From: Solirubrobacterales bacterium
GTDB taxonomy: Bacteria; Actinomycetota; Thermoleophilia; Solirubrobacterales; 70-9
NCBI GenBank assembly: GCA_021155855.1
Contig: JAJNAZ010000007.1
Coordinates: 175,908-239,907, forward strand
Length of the DNA: 64,000 bases
Direction of reading: 5' to 3'
The position numbers and the translations under genes are program-made. Each line of letters starts with the position of its first letter. Within the stretch, counting starts at the first letter, position 1. The notes beneath the pieces were generated by a model. The model was not told the origin of the DNA, made no database searches, and was given only the letters and a program-made list of their open reading frames with translations. Positions 33,554 to 42,318 of the stretch are shown here, in pieces.

Positions 33554-34210
33554 CAGCCGCTCGCGCGGGTCGGCTCGGCTGACCTGACCTGCTCCGCGGC
33601 CCGCTCTTCCTGAGCTTCGAGGTACGCGCCTCGGCCGCCTCGGCCTCTGACCCCTCGAACAAGTGGCCGTAGACGACGAAGGTGATCGCGATCGAGCTGT
33701 GGCCCATGAGCACGCTGACCGCCTTCGCGTTCAGGCCCGCGGCGATGAAGATCGACGCGCAGACGTGCCGCCCCTCGTGCGGCGTGATCCGCTCGAGCTC
33801 GGCCCTGCGCCACGCCGTATCCGCCCGATCGGTTACTGAGCGCGGGCTGAACGGTCGTCGTCGGTGCCGAACACGAATCCCTGGTCGCGCCCAGCGCTCA
33901 ACTTGTGGGACACGAGCAGGTCGCGCAGCGTCGGGACGATCGGGATCGTGCGGCGCGCGGCGCGACTCTTCGGCTCGATCTCGCCCACCTTCGCGTCCCA
34001 GCCCCGCTCGACGCGGATCGTCCCGCGAGCGAGGTCGACGGCGCCCCAGCGGAGGGCCTGCGCTTCACCCAGCCTCAGACCGCCATGGAGCAGCGTCCCC
34101 CACAGCGCACGATCGTGCTCGTCGCGAAGCGCGGCAATGTTGCGGTTCGTCTCTCCAAGCCGGAGCGCAATTGCGCTGGCAAGCGCATGTTCTCCAAGGT
34201 GGAGTTCGTT
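33553..34210 (-). pseudogene. Tyrosine recombinase (phage integrase) fragment, frameshifted
   Basis: Reading from 34210 downward: RDEHDRALWGTLLHGGLRLG with the first catalytic Arg, IEPKSRAARRTIPIVPTLRD, then a one-base frameshift near 33845. The next frame holds ITPHEGRHVCASIFIAAGLN (His/Arg box), VSVLMGHSSIAITFVVYGHL with the nucleophile Tyr, and a second frameshift moves the end to AYLEAQEERAAEQVR. The N-terminal arm- and core-binding domains are missing. The catalytic half is recognisable but broken, so the element is probably immobile without help. Confidence 0.87.
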
Positions 34211-34602
34211 TCAAGGGCCTGGGGAGCTCTGACTTCAAGCTCTACACGTGCCCGACCCAGAAACTGACCCGGGACATGCCAGGAACCGATGGTGGGCCCG
34301 CCGATCGCGGATGCAAGCCGGTCCTCCAAGCCGCCTACTACGTTGGCGCCACGAATATGGGCTGCTCGAAGGCGCGACGGATCGCAAAACGGGCGATTCG
34401 GGGGAACCCGCAATCCAACAAGTGGCGCTGTACCGGGGTTGGCGCCAGCTTCGGTCACTGCCACGGACGTGCCGCCCGAAAGGGTAAGAAGGTCCACTGG
34501 GCGGTTAACGACAAGCTGCGTCGGAAGGCCTTCACCCCTTGTGGCAGCTACCCCGGAATAACCCAAGGCGGCGGCATCGCCGCGGCCTTCTTGACCGCGT
34601 AG
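34198..34602 (+). pseudogene. 3' part of a secreted Cys-containing actinobacterial protein
   Basis: The frame has RFKGLGSSDFKLYTCPTQK, then NMGCSKARRIAKRAIRGN, KWRCTGVGASFGHCHGRAAR and KKVHWAVNDKLRRKAF. The C-x(n)-A-R-R and W-x-C-x-G patterns recur in small exported actinobacterial proteins. No start codon or signal peptide precedes it; the fragment abuts the broken integrase, so the 5' end was probably lost. It could instead be the end of a frameshifted gene starting in another frame at FSKVEFV. Confidence 0.5.
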
Positions 34603-34873
34603 CAGAGCGCCTTCAGCTCGAGCGCCGCCGATCTGTCGGCCCGCGGCGCGGCGCGAACGCGTCGAGTTCTGCAAATCCGCTCGCCTCCTCATCCACCCCC
34701 CGCGAGCCCCCGTCGTCCTCGATCCGCATCAGCGTCCGAATCGCGGTGCAGCGGGCGGTTGCGTTGGTGCTCTCGTCCCGGATGATCCCCTCGAGGATCT
34801 CGATCATCTCGTCAGTGGTCATGCGTGCTCCTGTCTGTGGGGGGGGGCGGTTTTCCTTGTGCCGAGCGACGCG
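34593..34873. repeat. 280-bp direct repeat, copy 1
   Basis: Nearly identical to 42039-42318, differing at scattered bases and by 3 bp in a G-run. It carries a complete 69-aa gene with its ribosome binding site and upstream sequence. Confidence 0.85.
34613..34822 (-). CDS. 69-aa island protein, copy A
   Basis: Starts MTTDEMIEILEGIIRDESTN, then ATARCTAIRTLMRIEDDGGS and an Arg/Ser-rich end. It looks like a two-helix protein; the A-R-x-x-A-I-x-T-L-x-R-I helix recalls small phage-associated proteins, but I do not recognise the family. AGGAG sits ahead of ATG 34822. The paralogue at 42059 differs at only a few residues, so both have probably been under selection or are recent copies. The 280 bp after its start up to 35102 hold no other gene I can support. 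Confidence 0.65.
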   Translation of the reverse strand: MTTDEMIEILEGIIRDESTNATARCTAIRTLMRIEDDGGSRGVDEEASGFAELDAFAPRRGPTDRRRSS

Positions 34874-35102
34874 GCAGTCGGAGGATGCTCGCGAGCGCGG
34901 TTCCGACCCTCCCCTTCCGCCCAGCCATCGCAGTCGCCCCGGATTCGGGCGGCGGTCCGCAGAGGCGTTGGATTTCCGGCGCGACCTTCCCCCGGCTCGG
35001 TCCGGCCACCATCCTTGACACGACAGCGCAAGGTCGAAGAGGATTGCCCGAACGGCAACGCAGCCGGGGACCCTCGTCCCTGGCCAGATGTGGAGGGTTT
35101 TT

Positions 35103-35672
35103 ATGCGAAATTTGAGGCGGTTTCGGCCGTCGCCGGCGCTGGTCGTCGCGTCGATCGCGCTGTTCGTGGCGATCGGCGGCATCAGCTGGGCGGCCGCGAC
35201 GATCGGCACCAGCGACATCAAGCAGGGCGCCGTGACGAAACAGAAGCTCCACAAGAAGGCGGTGAGCACGAAGAAGATCGCGGCCGACGCCGTAACCGGC
35301 AACAAGATCCAGGACGGAGCCGTAGCACGAGAGAGACTGAGCGACGATCAGCAGACTCTTTGGGCGGCCGTCCAGTCCAACGGGACCATTGTGGACCAGT
35401 CGGGTGGCATTTCGGTTGTGGCCCGCGGGAACGGCTCCTATGAGATCGACTTTGGTGAGGATGTCTCGGGCCGGGCGCTGACGGCCACCGGGACCAACGC
35501 CAGGGTGATCGCCAACGCGACTCTCTGCACCGGAGGAGCGGGCGTCGGCTCGGATTGCGCGCCGACGGCCCCCAACGACAATCAGCACGTGTTCGTGAAC
35601 ACGGCTTTGGCCGCCGCTGCTCCGGCGATTCTCACGAATCTGCCCTTCTACGTCGCAGCGCTCCCCGAATAG
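35103..35672 (+). CDS. Exported protein with short KL/KI repeats
   Basis: 189 aa; ATG 35103 follows GGAGGG. One signal/anchor helix ALVVASIALFVAIGGISWAA, then a repetitive stretch SDIKQGAVTKQKLHKKAVST and KKIAADAVTGNKIQDGAVAR, where a D/A-G-A-V-T-x-x-K-I/L unit of about 10-11 residues is repeated. Such stretches are common in exported actinobacterial proteins and recall coiled fibre shafts. The C-terminal 100 residues look like a beta-rich domain with one Cys pair (TLCTGGAGVGSDCAP). Function unknown. It is followed by a strong terminator. Confidence 0.75.
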   Translation: MRNLRRFRPSPALVVASIALFVAIGGISWAAATIGTSDIKQGAVTKQKLHKKAVSTKKIAADAVTGNKIQDGAVARERLSDDQQTLWAAVQSNGTIVDQSGGISVVARGNGSYEIDFGEDVSGRALTATGTNARVIANATLCTGGAGVGSDCAPTAPNDNQHVFVNTALAAAAPAILTNLPFYVAALPE

Positions 35673-35692
35673 GTCGCACGGGAGATCGATGA

Positions 35693-35730
35693 TCCCAAGA
35701 GTCGCGGCCTCCGGGTCGCGGCTCTTGGGA
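35693..35730. terminator. Hairpin terminator
   Basis: TCCCAAGAGTCGCG (35693-35706) pairs with CGCGGCTCTTGGGA (35717-35730) over 14 bp with one wobble and a 10-nt loop. It lies 21 bp after the exported-protein stop. Confidence 0.72.
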
Positions 35731-35755
35731 AGCCGTCGGGCTGGCGAGGTAGGCG

Positions 35756-36157
35756 ATGTCGGAGGAGAACGTCGAGCTGCTCCACCGAGCGATCGACGCC
35801 TTCAACCGGCGCGATCTTGAGGCCTTCCTCGCACTCTGCGACCCCGACCTCGAGTTCATCTCATACCTCATGCAGGTCGACGGTGGCGAGCCCTACCATG
35901 GCCGCGACGGTGTCCGAAGCTGGTGGGAGGGCCTTCTCGACGTCTACCCAGACTTCATCGCGGAGCTCGAGGACGTGCGAGACGCTGGAGACCTGACGAT
36001 TGCGCGGCTGCGCATGCACGGCCATGGCGTCGAGAGCGATGCGCCGATGGAACAGATGCTCTGGCAGGTCGGCGAGTGGCGCCACGGAAAGATCATCTGG
36101 TGGTGCTTTGTCCCCACCGAGGCCCAGGCCCTCGAAGCCGCCGGGCTGCGGGAGTAG
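35756..36157 (+). CDS. SnoaL/NTF2-like protein
   Basis: 133 aa: MSEENVELLHRAIDAFNRRD, DPDLEFISYLMQVDGGEPYH, GRDGVRSWWEGLLDVYPDFI and a C-terminal EAQALEAAGLRE tag. The MSEENVE start and ALEAAGL end are typical of a large family in Thermoleophilia soil bacteria. The cone-shaped fold binds small hydrophobic ligands or acts as cyclase/isomerase; no substrate can be assigned. Two more members (one broken) follow within 1.7 kb. Confidence 0.85.
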   Translation: MSEENVELLHRAIDAFNRRDLEAFLALCDPDLEFISYLMQVDGGEPYHGRDGVRSWWEGLLDVYPDFIAELEDVRDAGDLTIARLRMHGHGVESDAPMEQMLWQVGEWRHGKIIWWCFVPTEAQALEAAGLRE

Positions 36158-36301
36158 CGCCCCCCGAGGCGTTGACCGCAGCCGTTCTGCCCTCCTGAGA
36201 GCTACTGCTTAGTTGTTCCGACGCCCAAAATGTCGCCTTGCATGGGATGCGGGTGTAGGGTCGCTAAGCAAGCAACAACCGTAAAGAAGGGGGCGTGAAG
36301 C

Positions 36302-36577
36302 ATGATCTTCATGACGACGTACAAGATCAAGCCCTTCCTCAGTAATGAGGAGACCAAGAAGGTGCTGCAGGTCTTCGCCGAGCACGGTGCCGGGCCCGGC
36401 ACGACGGCGCACTATGTGGCCGCCGACGGCGGCCACGGCGTGGTGATCGCTGATACCGACGATGTGGCCGGTGCGTACCGGAACCTGCAGAACTACACGC
36501 AGTGGGTGGAGTACGACAGCAAGGTGATGCTGCCGGTCGAGGAGGCCGTGCCGCTGATCATGGAGTCGCTCGGCTGA
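36302..36577 (+). CDS. DUF3303-like small protein
   Basis: 91 aa from ATG 36302 (an ATG at 36311 is the alternative). TTYKIKPFLSNEETKKVLQV, ADGGHGVVIADTDDVAGAYR and NYTQWVEYDSKVMLPVEEAV suggest a dimeric ferredoxin-like alpha/beta-barrel fold of the DUF3303 kind. GAAGGGGG lies upstream. It is less GC-rich than its neighbours and ends in a strong terminator. Confidence 0.72.
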   Translation: MIFMTTYKIKPFLSNEETKKVLQVFAEHGAGPGTTAHYVAADGGHGVVIADTDDVAGAYRNLQNYTQWVEYDSKVMLPVEEAVPLIMESLG

Positions 36578-36588
36578 TCTGGCCACGT

Positions 36589-36620
36589 TCCCGGGGTCGG
36601 GCGACATCCCGGCCCCGGGA
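36589..36620. terminator. Hairpin terminator after DUF3303-like gene
   Basis: TCCCGGGGTCGGG pairs with CCCGGCCCCGGGA over 13 bp (one wobble) with a 6-nt loop, followed by TTT. It starts 11 bp after the stop codon. Confidence 0.75.
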
Positions 36621-36697
36621 TTTCGACCCCGCTGATATGGGCTGGGCGGCCCACCAACTCAGCTAGGCCACGGCCAGAGCGAGATACTGAGCGGGCG

Positions 36698-37099
36698 ATG
36701 TCGGAAAAGAATGTCGAGATCGTGCGGCGCTATTTCGCGGCGTACGACAGCGGCGGGTTGGATGCCGTTGCCGAGTTCTGGCACCCAGACATCGAGTGGC
36801 GAGCGGTCGAGGGCTACATCGATGACGTTGGCGTTATTCGTGGACCTGACGGGATGCGCCAGTACTACGAGCAGTGGGAGGAGACGTTCGATGCGATCCG
36901 GATCGAGATCGAGGAACTGATCGAGGAGGACGATCAGGTGGTCGCCGTTCTGCGCAGCGTGGGGCGAATGAAGGACAGCGATGCCGAGATCGATATTCGC
37001 TACGCGGTCGTCATCTCCATACGCGACGGCAAGATCGCCAGAGGACGGGAGTACGCGACTCGGGAGCAGGCCCTCGAAACCGCCGGGCTGTCGGAGTAG
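36698..37099 (+). CDS. SnoaL/NTF2-like protein
   Basis: 133 aa: MSEKNVEIVRRYFAAYDSGG, AEFWHPDIEWRAVEGYIDDV, GPDGMRQYYEQWEETFDAIR, and end EQALETAGLSE. Same family as the 35756 gene. The 40 bp ahead of it (AGCTAGGCCA ... GATACTG ... GGGCGATGTCGGA) closely match those ahead of the broken copy at 37176, showing a local duplication that included the promoter region. Confidence 0.85.
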   Translation: MSEKNVEIVRRYFAAYDSGGLDAVAEFWHPDIEWRAVEGYIDDVGVIRGPDGMRQYYEQWEETFDAIRIEIEELIEEDDQVVAVLRSVGRMKDSDAEIDIRYAVVISIRDGKIARGREYATREQALETAGLSE

Positions 37100-37175
37100 G
37101 CAAGTAGACGGTGTTCTGGCCGTTCCATAGCTCCTGCTCAGCTAGGCCAGAGCAACGCGCGATACTGCGTGGGCG

Positions 37176-37453
37176 ATGTCGGAGGAGAACGTGGAGATCC
37201 TGCGCCGCGTTTACGACGCGCTTGCTTGCGGGGACTTCGACGCGGCGATAGAACTGACGAGTGGGGCGAGTTTCGCGACATCGGGGGTCGCGTCCTTGCT
37301 CTCGGGCGCGTTCAGGCCCGCGGACGTGAGAGCGGAGTCGAGATCGACTCCCCGATGGGTTGGGTATTCACCGTCCGGGGCGGGAAGGTCCTGAAGGCGG
37401 AGGGCTTCCTCGACCAAGCCGAGGCCCTCGAAGCCGCCGGGCTGTCGGAGTAG
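37176..37453 (+). pseudogene. SnoaL-like gene with internal deletion and frameshift
   Basis: It starts normally (MSEENVEILRRVYDALACGD) but the frame is lost near 37262. The rest reads in another frame, EWGEFRDIGGRVLALGRVQA then FTVRGGKVLKAEGFLDQAEA and LEAAGLSE. About 40 codons of the middle of the domain are missing. It is a recent wreck, given how well both ends are preserved. Confidence 0.8.
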
Positions 37454-37658
37454 GCGCGTTGGACGAAGAGCGACATAGCCGCTTTTCGTCCTTTGCGGGA
37501 GCGGGCTCGGGGCTTAGGGGTTGATTGCTCGCTTCAACTGGGTTCATCAGTTGCCCCGGGGCGTGGACGGTCTCGATGATCTCGCCGTTGTCGATGCCTG
37601 CGGGTACTGGGACGTGATGGCGCGGCATGACCCGGCGCCTACGACGAGCCTCAGGCGG

Positions 37659-38930
37659 TCAGCGGAAGGCGTGCCGGTTGCCCCAGTGGGCGACGCGGCG
37701 CCCGATTTTCGCGGCCTCCTCGTCCGCGAAGCGGAAGTGGACGCCGGACCACACCCGCGCGTCGACGATGTCGGCGCACAACTCCGAGAAGCTCGTGAAC
37801 GTGCGCGTCACGTTGCCCGGCGTGGTGCCGCTGAACGTCGCCTCGTCGCGGCCGTAGAAGTGCTGCATCGTGTCCGCCACTGCGCAGCCGAGCGCCGCCA
37901 GGCCGGACGGATGCTCGGGATACGGCGGGCTGGCGATCAGCGACAGCCATGCCGGGTCCGCCTCGGTGGCCGGGTTGCCGTCGCTCGCGGCCTCTTGAAT
38001 GGCCGTGACCGGCCGCCAGAAGCTGTAGCGGGCCTTGTCACGCCACGTAAGGATCAGCGCATCCGCCCCATTCGTGTAGGCGCGGGCGAGCAGCCGGGCG
38101 TGGTCGGCAAGCGTGCCGCCCTGACCGTTCGCGACCGAGCGGAGGATGCTCGACATCGTCGCGGCCGGGTTGGTCAGGCCCCAGTACTCGGCTGGCGGTC
38201 TGGCCGGGCGTGCGGACCGTGCTCCCCACCGATCCCGACCGCCTTGACCTCGTTGAAGTCGGCGGCGTAGGCGCGCGTTCTTAGGCCGTGCGGCGCGCGA
38301 TCGCGGAACCGATCAGGATTGCGAAGCACGAACGGCGTGACGTCCTTCAACGAGGCAAAGGGGTCGTTGACGCCGCTGGTCGGCCGCCATTCGCCTGGCA
38401 GCGTCCCGACGGTGAAGCGGAACGGCCCGAAGCGCCCGTCGCCCGCGCGTGCCGCCAACAGCGCGACTGCGGCGGCCTCGCCGGTGGCGATCCCGCCAGC
38501 CTTCGCTGGTCCGTCGGCGATCGCACCGAGCGTGGCCTGGTACGCGGCCTCGATGATGGGGCAGGCGCGCGGCGGGGATGCCGAGCCCGCCGTTGACGAG
38601 TACATGGCGTGCGGCGGCCGCGACGGCGGCGTCCTGCGAATACCAGGGCTCGGCCGCGGGCGAAGAGACGTACGGCTCGTGGCCGCCATCGATCGCGTTC
38701 ACCGCGTCATAGACGGCGGCATGGACCATCGCCAGGTGCACGATCGACGGTGCGGCCTGGCCCGCCCCGGGTGGCGTGGCCGTTCCCGGCGACTGCAGTG
38801 CCGCGGCGGCGATCTGATCCCAATCGGTGACGCTGTCCGCGCGGGCCACGGCGACGCTGGTGGCGAGCGCAAAGACGAGCGCGATCACGATGGCAGCAGC
38901 GCCCGCCAGCGCAGTTGACTTCCTTGTCAT
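37659..38930 (-). pseudogene. Vanadium-haloperoxidase / PAP2-like exported protein, two frameshifts
   Basis: The full length (424 codons) is present but in three frames. The 5' part has a signal peptide (AGAAAIVIALVFALATSVAV) and IVHLAMVHAAVYDAVNAIDG. The middle holds IIEAAYQATLGAIADG and the 3' part ARYSFWRPVTAIQEA, SPPYPEHPSGLAALGCAV and VWSGVHFRFADEEAAKIG. The K/R-x-F-W-R-P-x-T-A-I, P-x-H-P-S-G and H-F-R-x-x-D boxes are those of vanadate-dependent haloperoxidases. Shifts fall near 38590 and 38210. Either inactivated by decay or affected by assembly errors. Confidence 0.78.
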
Positions 38931-39025
38931 GTGGTTCCCCCGTAGCTTCAGAGTGGTGGTCTGCCGACCTCTCACATCGGGCCTCGGTTCGCAAGTAAGC
39001 CAGTTCCGAGGCGGGACAGCCTGGA

Positions 39026-39293
39026 TCAGATACGCGGCCGTGGCAACTCGTCGGCGAGCAGCTCGCCGACCGACGCGAGGTCGACCAGCGACTGCCTGAA
39101 GGCCCGCGCCCCCGAGCTCGCGCTTGGCGAACGCCCGGCGGGCGTCCACGACGGCGACGATCCGAGCCCCGAGCACGCCGGCGTAGGACTGCCAGCTTCG
39201 GTCGAACGACTGCTGCTGCTCGATTTCAGCTCGGACGCCCGAGGCCACGTCGGAGATGGACCGTTCCTCCGCTGGGAGGGGCGCTATCGCCAC
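39026..39293 (-). pseudogene. Hypothetical protein gene with one frameshift
   Basis: From GTG 39293: APLPAEERSISDVASGVRAE, IEQQQSFDRSWQSYAGVLGA, RIVAVVDARRAFAKREL, then a shift in a GGGGG run leads to AFRQSLVDLASVGELLADEL and a stop. Together about 90 residues of soluble helical protein. I do not recognise it. Its 5' end is unclear because no other start codon precedes GTG. Confidence 0.4.
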
Positions 39294-39332
39294 CTCGTCC
39301 CGAACGAAGCGTCGGCGACGGCGATCCTCTAA

Positions 39333-39662
39333 TCAGCCTCGGCGACGGGCGATCGAGCGCACGACGAGCAAAGTTGCCAGGGCGAGGAGCTGGCCGCCGA
39401 GGATCACCCGGTTGAGGTCCATCGCGGGTTCCCAACTCACCTGCTCGCCTCGAATCACATATGCGCCGACGGGCCTGGCGCGCAACCCGAATCCGCCACC
39501 GCTGCCCGACTGCCCGTCCCCCTCGCCGCCACCGCCTCCGCCGCCGCCCTGTACTGCGGCGGCCGGGATCACCACGACGCCGTTTCGCTCGTAGGGCTCG
39601 CCGTAGACGCGCTTGACGGTGATCGCATCGCGGGCGGCCGAGATCGTCTCCATGAGGTCCAT
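39333..39662 (-). CDS. GerW/YtfJ-family protein
   Basis: 109 aa from ATG 39662 with GGAGG upstream. AITVKRVYGEPYERNGVVVI, PAAAVQGGGGGGGGEGDG, GSGGGFGLRARPVGAYVIRG and VSWEPAMDLNRVI follow the Spore_YtfJ domain, including its glycine-rich linker. A C-terminal hydrophobic helix (GGQLLALATLLVVRSI) anchors it, which the Bacillus protein lacks. In Bacillus GerW affects spore cortex lysis; here no sporulation is implied. It is divergent from the multicopper oxidase. Confidence 0.85.
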   Translation of the reverse strand: MDLMETISAARDAITVKRVYGEPYERNGVVVIPAAAVQGGGGGGGGEGDGQSGSGGGFGLRARPVGAYVIRGEQVSWEPAMDLNRVILGGQLLALATLLVVRSIARRRG

Positions 39663-39931
39663 CGCTCCTCCTCGGTTCGCGTACAGCGAAGTGTGACGGC
39701 GCCGACCCACCGGCCTACGTCGCCCTTCTCCTCCTCGCGCGAGCGAGACGCGGCACGGCTAATGGTTGTCGTCCTTTCCGGGAGCAAGCGGCGTTAGTCG
39801 GCGCTGTCGGGACTCCCGGGTCCGATCGGAACGAGTTGCGCAAGGCTTCAGTGGGCATTAGGGTTGTGGGCGTCGGATTCACCGTCGACTCCGCCGCGGA
39901 GGAGCGAGAGGAGTCAAAGGGGGTCGCAACG

Positions 39932-41998
39932 GTGCACACGGAGGACAGAGCGAACACCCCCGGTTCCGTCCCCGGAGCGGGGATCACCCGGCGCCGGTTC
40001 GTGCAATCCGGGATGGGCGCGAGTGCGGGCCTGCTGTTGTGGCGGTTCGCTGACGGCCGGGCCGTGGCGCAGCCGATTCCGATTGCGGCGAGCGTGCTCG
40101 ACCCGCTCTCGATCCCGAAGTACGTAACGCCGCTGGTGATCCCGCCGGCGATGCCGCACAGCAAAAGCCTTCCCGGCAAGCCACGCGTGGGCATCGACTA
40201 CTACGAGATCGCCGTGCGCGAGTTTTCCCAGCACATCCTGCCGGCAGGCATGGGGCTGGACCCGACGACCGTCTGGAGCTACGGGTCGGTCAACCACCCC
40301 GAGACGTTCAACTACCCGGCGTTCACGATCGAGGCCGCGTGGGGGCGGCCGACGCGGGTGAAGTGGATCAACGACCTCGTCAAGCCGAACGGCGAGTTTC
40401 GCCCTCACCTGCTGCCGGTCGATCAGACGCTTCACTGGGCCAACCCGCCAGGCGGCGCGCGCCATCGCGACGACCACGGCAGCGACCAGGCCCCCTACCG
40501 GGGCCCGGTGCCGATCGTCACCCACCTTCACGGCGGCCACAGCGCGGAGGAGAGCGACGGCTACCCCGAGGCCTGGTACCTGCCTCATGCGCGCAATATC
40601 CCGGCGGGGTATGCCAGGAGGGGTTCGTTCTATCGCACGTTCAAGGCCCAGGCCCAGGCCAAGCTTCATCAGGCTTGGACGCCCGGCAGCGCGGTCTTCC
40701 AATACGAGAACGACCAGCGCGCGGCGACGATGTGGTACCACGACCACACGCTCGGGATGACGCGCGCCAACGTCTACGCCGGGCCGGCCGGCTTCTACCT
40801 GCTGCGCGGCGGACCCGACGACGATGCGGTCGTCGGGACCCTCCCCGGTCCGGCGCCGGCGCTCGGCGATCCGCCTGGCCTCGACTACTTCGAGATCCCG
40901 ATCGTGATCCAGGACCGCTCCTTCAACGACGACGGCTCGTTGTTCTATCCCGACAACCGCGCCTACTTCGAGGGCCTCGACCCGGCCCAGCTGCAGATCC
41001 CGTTCATGCCCGACCCGGCCTGTGGCGGGCCGAGCGACGTCGCGCCGATCTGGAACCCCGAGTTCTTCGGCAACGCGACCGTCGTCAACGGCAAGACCTG
41101 GCCATCGCTCGATGTGCAGCGGCGCCGCTACCGCTTCCGCCTTCTAAACGGCTGCGACTCCCGCTTCCTGATCCTGCGGATGGACAACGACCTGCCGTTC
41201 TGGCAGATCGGCAATGAGGGCGGCTTCCTGCCGGCGCCGGTCGAGCTGTCCGAGGTGCTGCTCGGCCCCGCGGAGCGCGCCGACGTGATCGTCGACTTCA
41301 CCGACGTCCCGATCGGAACGGAGATCACCCTGCTGAACATCGCCCCCGACGACCCGTTCGGGGGCGGGGTGCCGGGCGTCGACTTCGAGCCGGCCAACCC
41401 GGATACGACCGGGCAGGTGATGCGCTTACGGGTCGTCCCGGCGACGGCTCCCGACCCGAGCACGCCGCCGGACCAGCTCGGGTTCCCGGCGCTCGCCCCC
41501 CTCGGCGCCGCCACCAACACGCGCCAAGTGTCGCTCAACGAGCAGGACTCGGCGACGGTGTTCATTCGCACCGACGAGCACGGCAACGTCGTCCTCGACT
41601 GCGAGAGCGAAGAGCCGTTCGGACCGGTCGAGGCCGACCTGGGAACCCTCAACCCCGACAGCACCGGCAACCCGCTCGGCTGGGACGAGCCGTCCACCGA
41701 GAACCCGGAGCTGGGAGCGATCGAGGTGTGGGAGATCTACAACTTCACCGCCGACGCGCACCCGATCCACATCCACGAGGTCACCTTCGAGGCCCTCGAC
41801 CGCGAGCCGATCGGCGACGGCGGACCGCGGCCCCCGGAGAGCTGGGAGGCGAATCGCAAGGACACGGTGATCGCCTACCCGGACGAGATCACGCGCGTGA
41901 AGGCTCACTTCGACCGCGCCGGTCTGTTCGTCTGGCACTGCCACATCCTCGAGCACGAGGACAACGAGATGATGCGGCCCTACCGCATCGGCCCTTAA
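39932..41998 (+). CDS. Tat-exported multicopper oxidase, CotA/bilirubin-oxidase-like
   Basis: 688 aa from GTG 39932. The twin-arginine signal is TRRRFVQSGMGASAGLLLW. All four copper-binding boxes are present: THLHGGHSAE, MWYHDHTLGM, AHPIHIHEVTF and FVWHCHILEHEDNEMM, the last having the type-1 Cys and an axial Met. The domain order and the -HCHILEHED- end match spore-coat laccase CotA and related oxidases. It oxidises phenols, metals or pigments outside the membrane. It is the largest intact gene of the island, unlike the broken neighbours. Confidence 0.93.
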   Translation: MHTEDRANTPGSVPGAGITRRRFVQSGMGASAGLLLWRFADGRAVAQPIPIAASVLDPLSIPKYVTPLVIPPAMPHSKSLPGKPRVGIDYYEIAVREFSQHILPAGMGLDPTTVWSYGSVNHPETFNYPAFTIEAAWGRPTRVKWINDLVKPNGEFRPHLLPVDQTLHWANPPGGARHRDDHGSDQAPYRGPVPIVTHLHGGHSAEESDGYPEAWYLPHARNIPAGYARRGSFYRTFKAQAQAKLHQAWTPGSAVFQYENDQRAATMWYHDHTLGMTRANVYAGPAGFYLLRGGPDDDAVVGTLPGPAPALGDPPGLDYFEIPIVIQDRSFNDDGSLFYPDNRAYFEGLDPAQLQIPFMPDPACGGPSDVAPIWNPEFFGNATVVNGKTWPSLDVQRRRYRFRLLNGCDSRFLILRMDNDLPFWQIGNEGGFLPAPVELSEVLLGPAERADVIVDFTDVPIGTEITLLNIAPDDPFGGGVPGVDFEPANPDTTGQVMRLRVVPATAPDPSTPPDQLGFPALAPLGAATNTRQVSLNEQDSATVFIRTDEHGNVVLDCESEEPFGPVEADLGTLNPDSTGNPLGWDEPSTENPELGAIEVWEIYNFTADAHPIHIHEVTFEALDREPIGDGGPRPPESWEANRKDTVIAYPDEITRVKAHFDRAGLFVWHCHILEHEDNEMMRPYRIGP

Positions 41999-42038
41999 CC
42001 CCGGAGCTCGACGCCCTCGCCGTCGACGCGGCCTCGTG

Positions 42039-42318
42039 GACCGCGTAGCAAAGCGCCATCAGCTCGAGCGCCGCCGATCTGTCGGCCGGCGGCGCGGCGC
42101 GAACGCGTCGAGTTCTGCAAATCCGCTCGCCTCCTCATCCAGCTCCCGCGAGCCCCCGTGGTCCTCGATCCGCATCAGCGTCCGAATCGCGGTGCAGCGG
42201 GCGGTTGCGTTGGTGCTCTCGTCCCGGATGATCCCCTCGAGGATGTCGATCATCTCGTGCGTGGTCATGCGTGCTCCTGTCCGTGGGGGGCGGTTTTCCT
42301 TGTGCCGAGCTACGCGGC
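42039..42318. repeat. 280-bp direct repeat, copy 2
   Basis: Matches 34593-34873 almost base for base. The copies lie 7.4 kb apart in the same orientation, so recombination between them would delete nearly all of the island cargo. Confidence 0.85.
42059..42268 (-). CDS. 69-aa island protein, copy B
   Basis: MTTHEMIDILEGIIRDESTN then ATARCTAIRTLMRIEDHGGS. It differs from copy A (34613-34822) at about six residues. It is preceded by the frameshifted CxxC gene on the same strand. Function unknown. Confidence 0.65.
   Translation of the reverse strand: MTTHEMIDILEGIIRDESTNATARCTAIRTLMRIEDHGGSRELDEEASGFAELDAFAPRRRPTDRRRSS

Noticed and set aside
36601..36690. tRNA-like stretch on the minus strand (TAGCTGAGTTGGT and GGGGTCGAAATCCC)
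   Set aside because: The D-like and T-like pieces do not give a proper anticodon stem or T-loop, and part of it is the terminator of the DUF3303-like gene. Coincidental resemblance.
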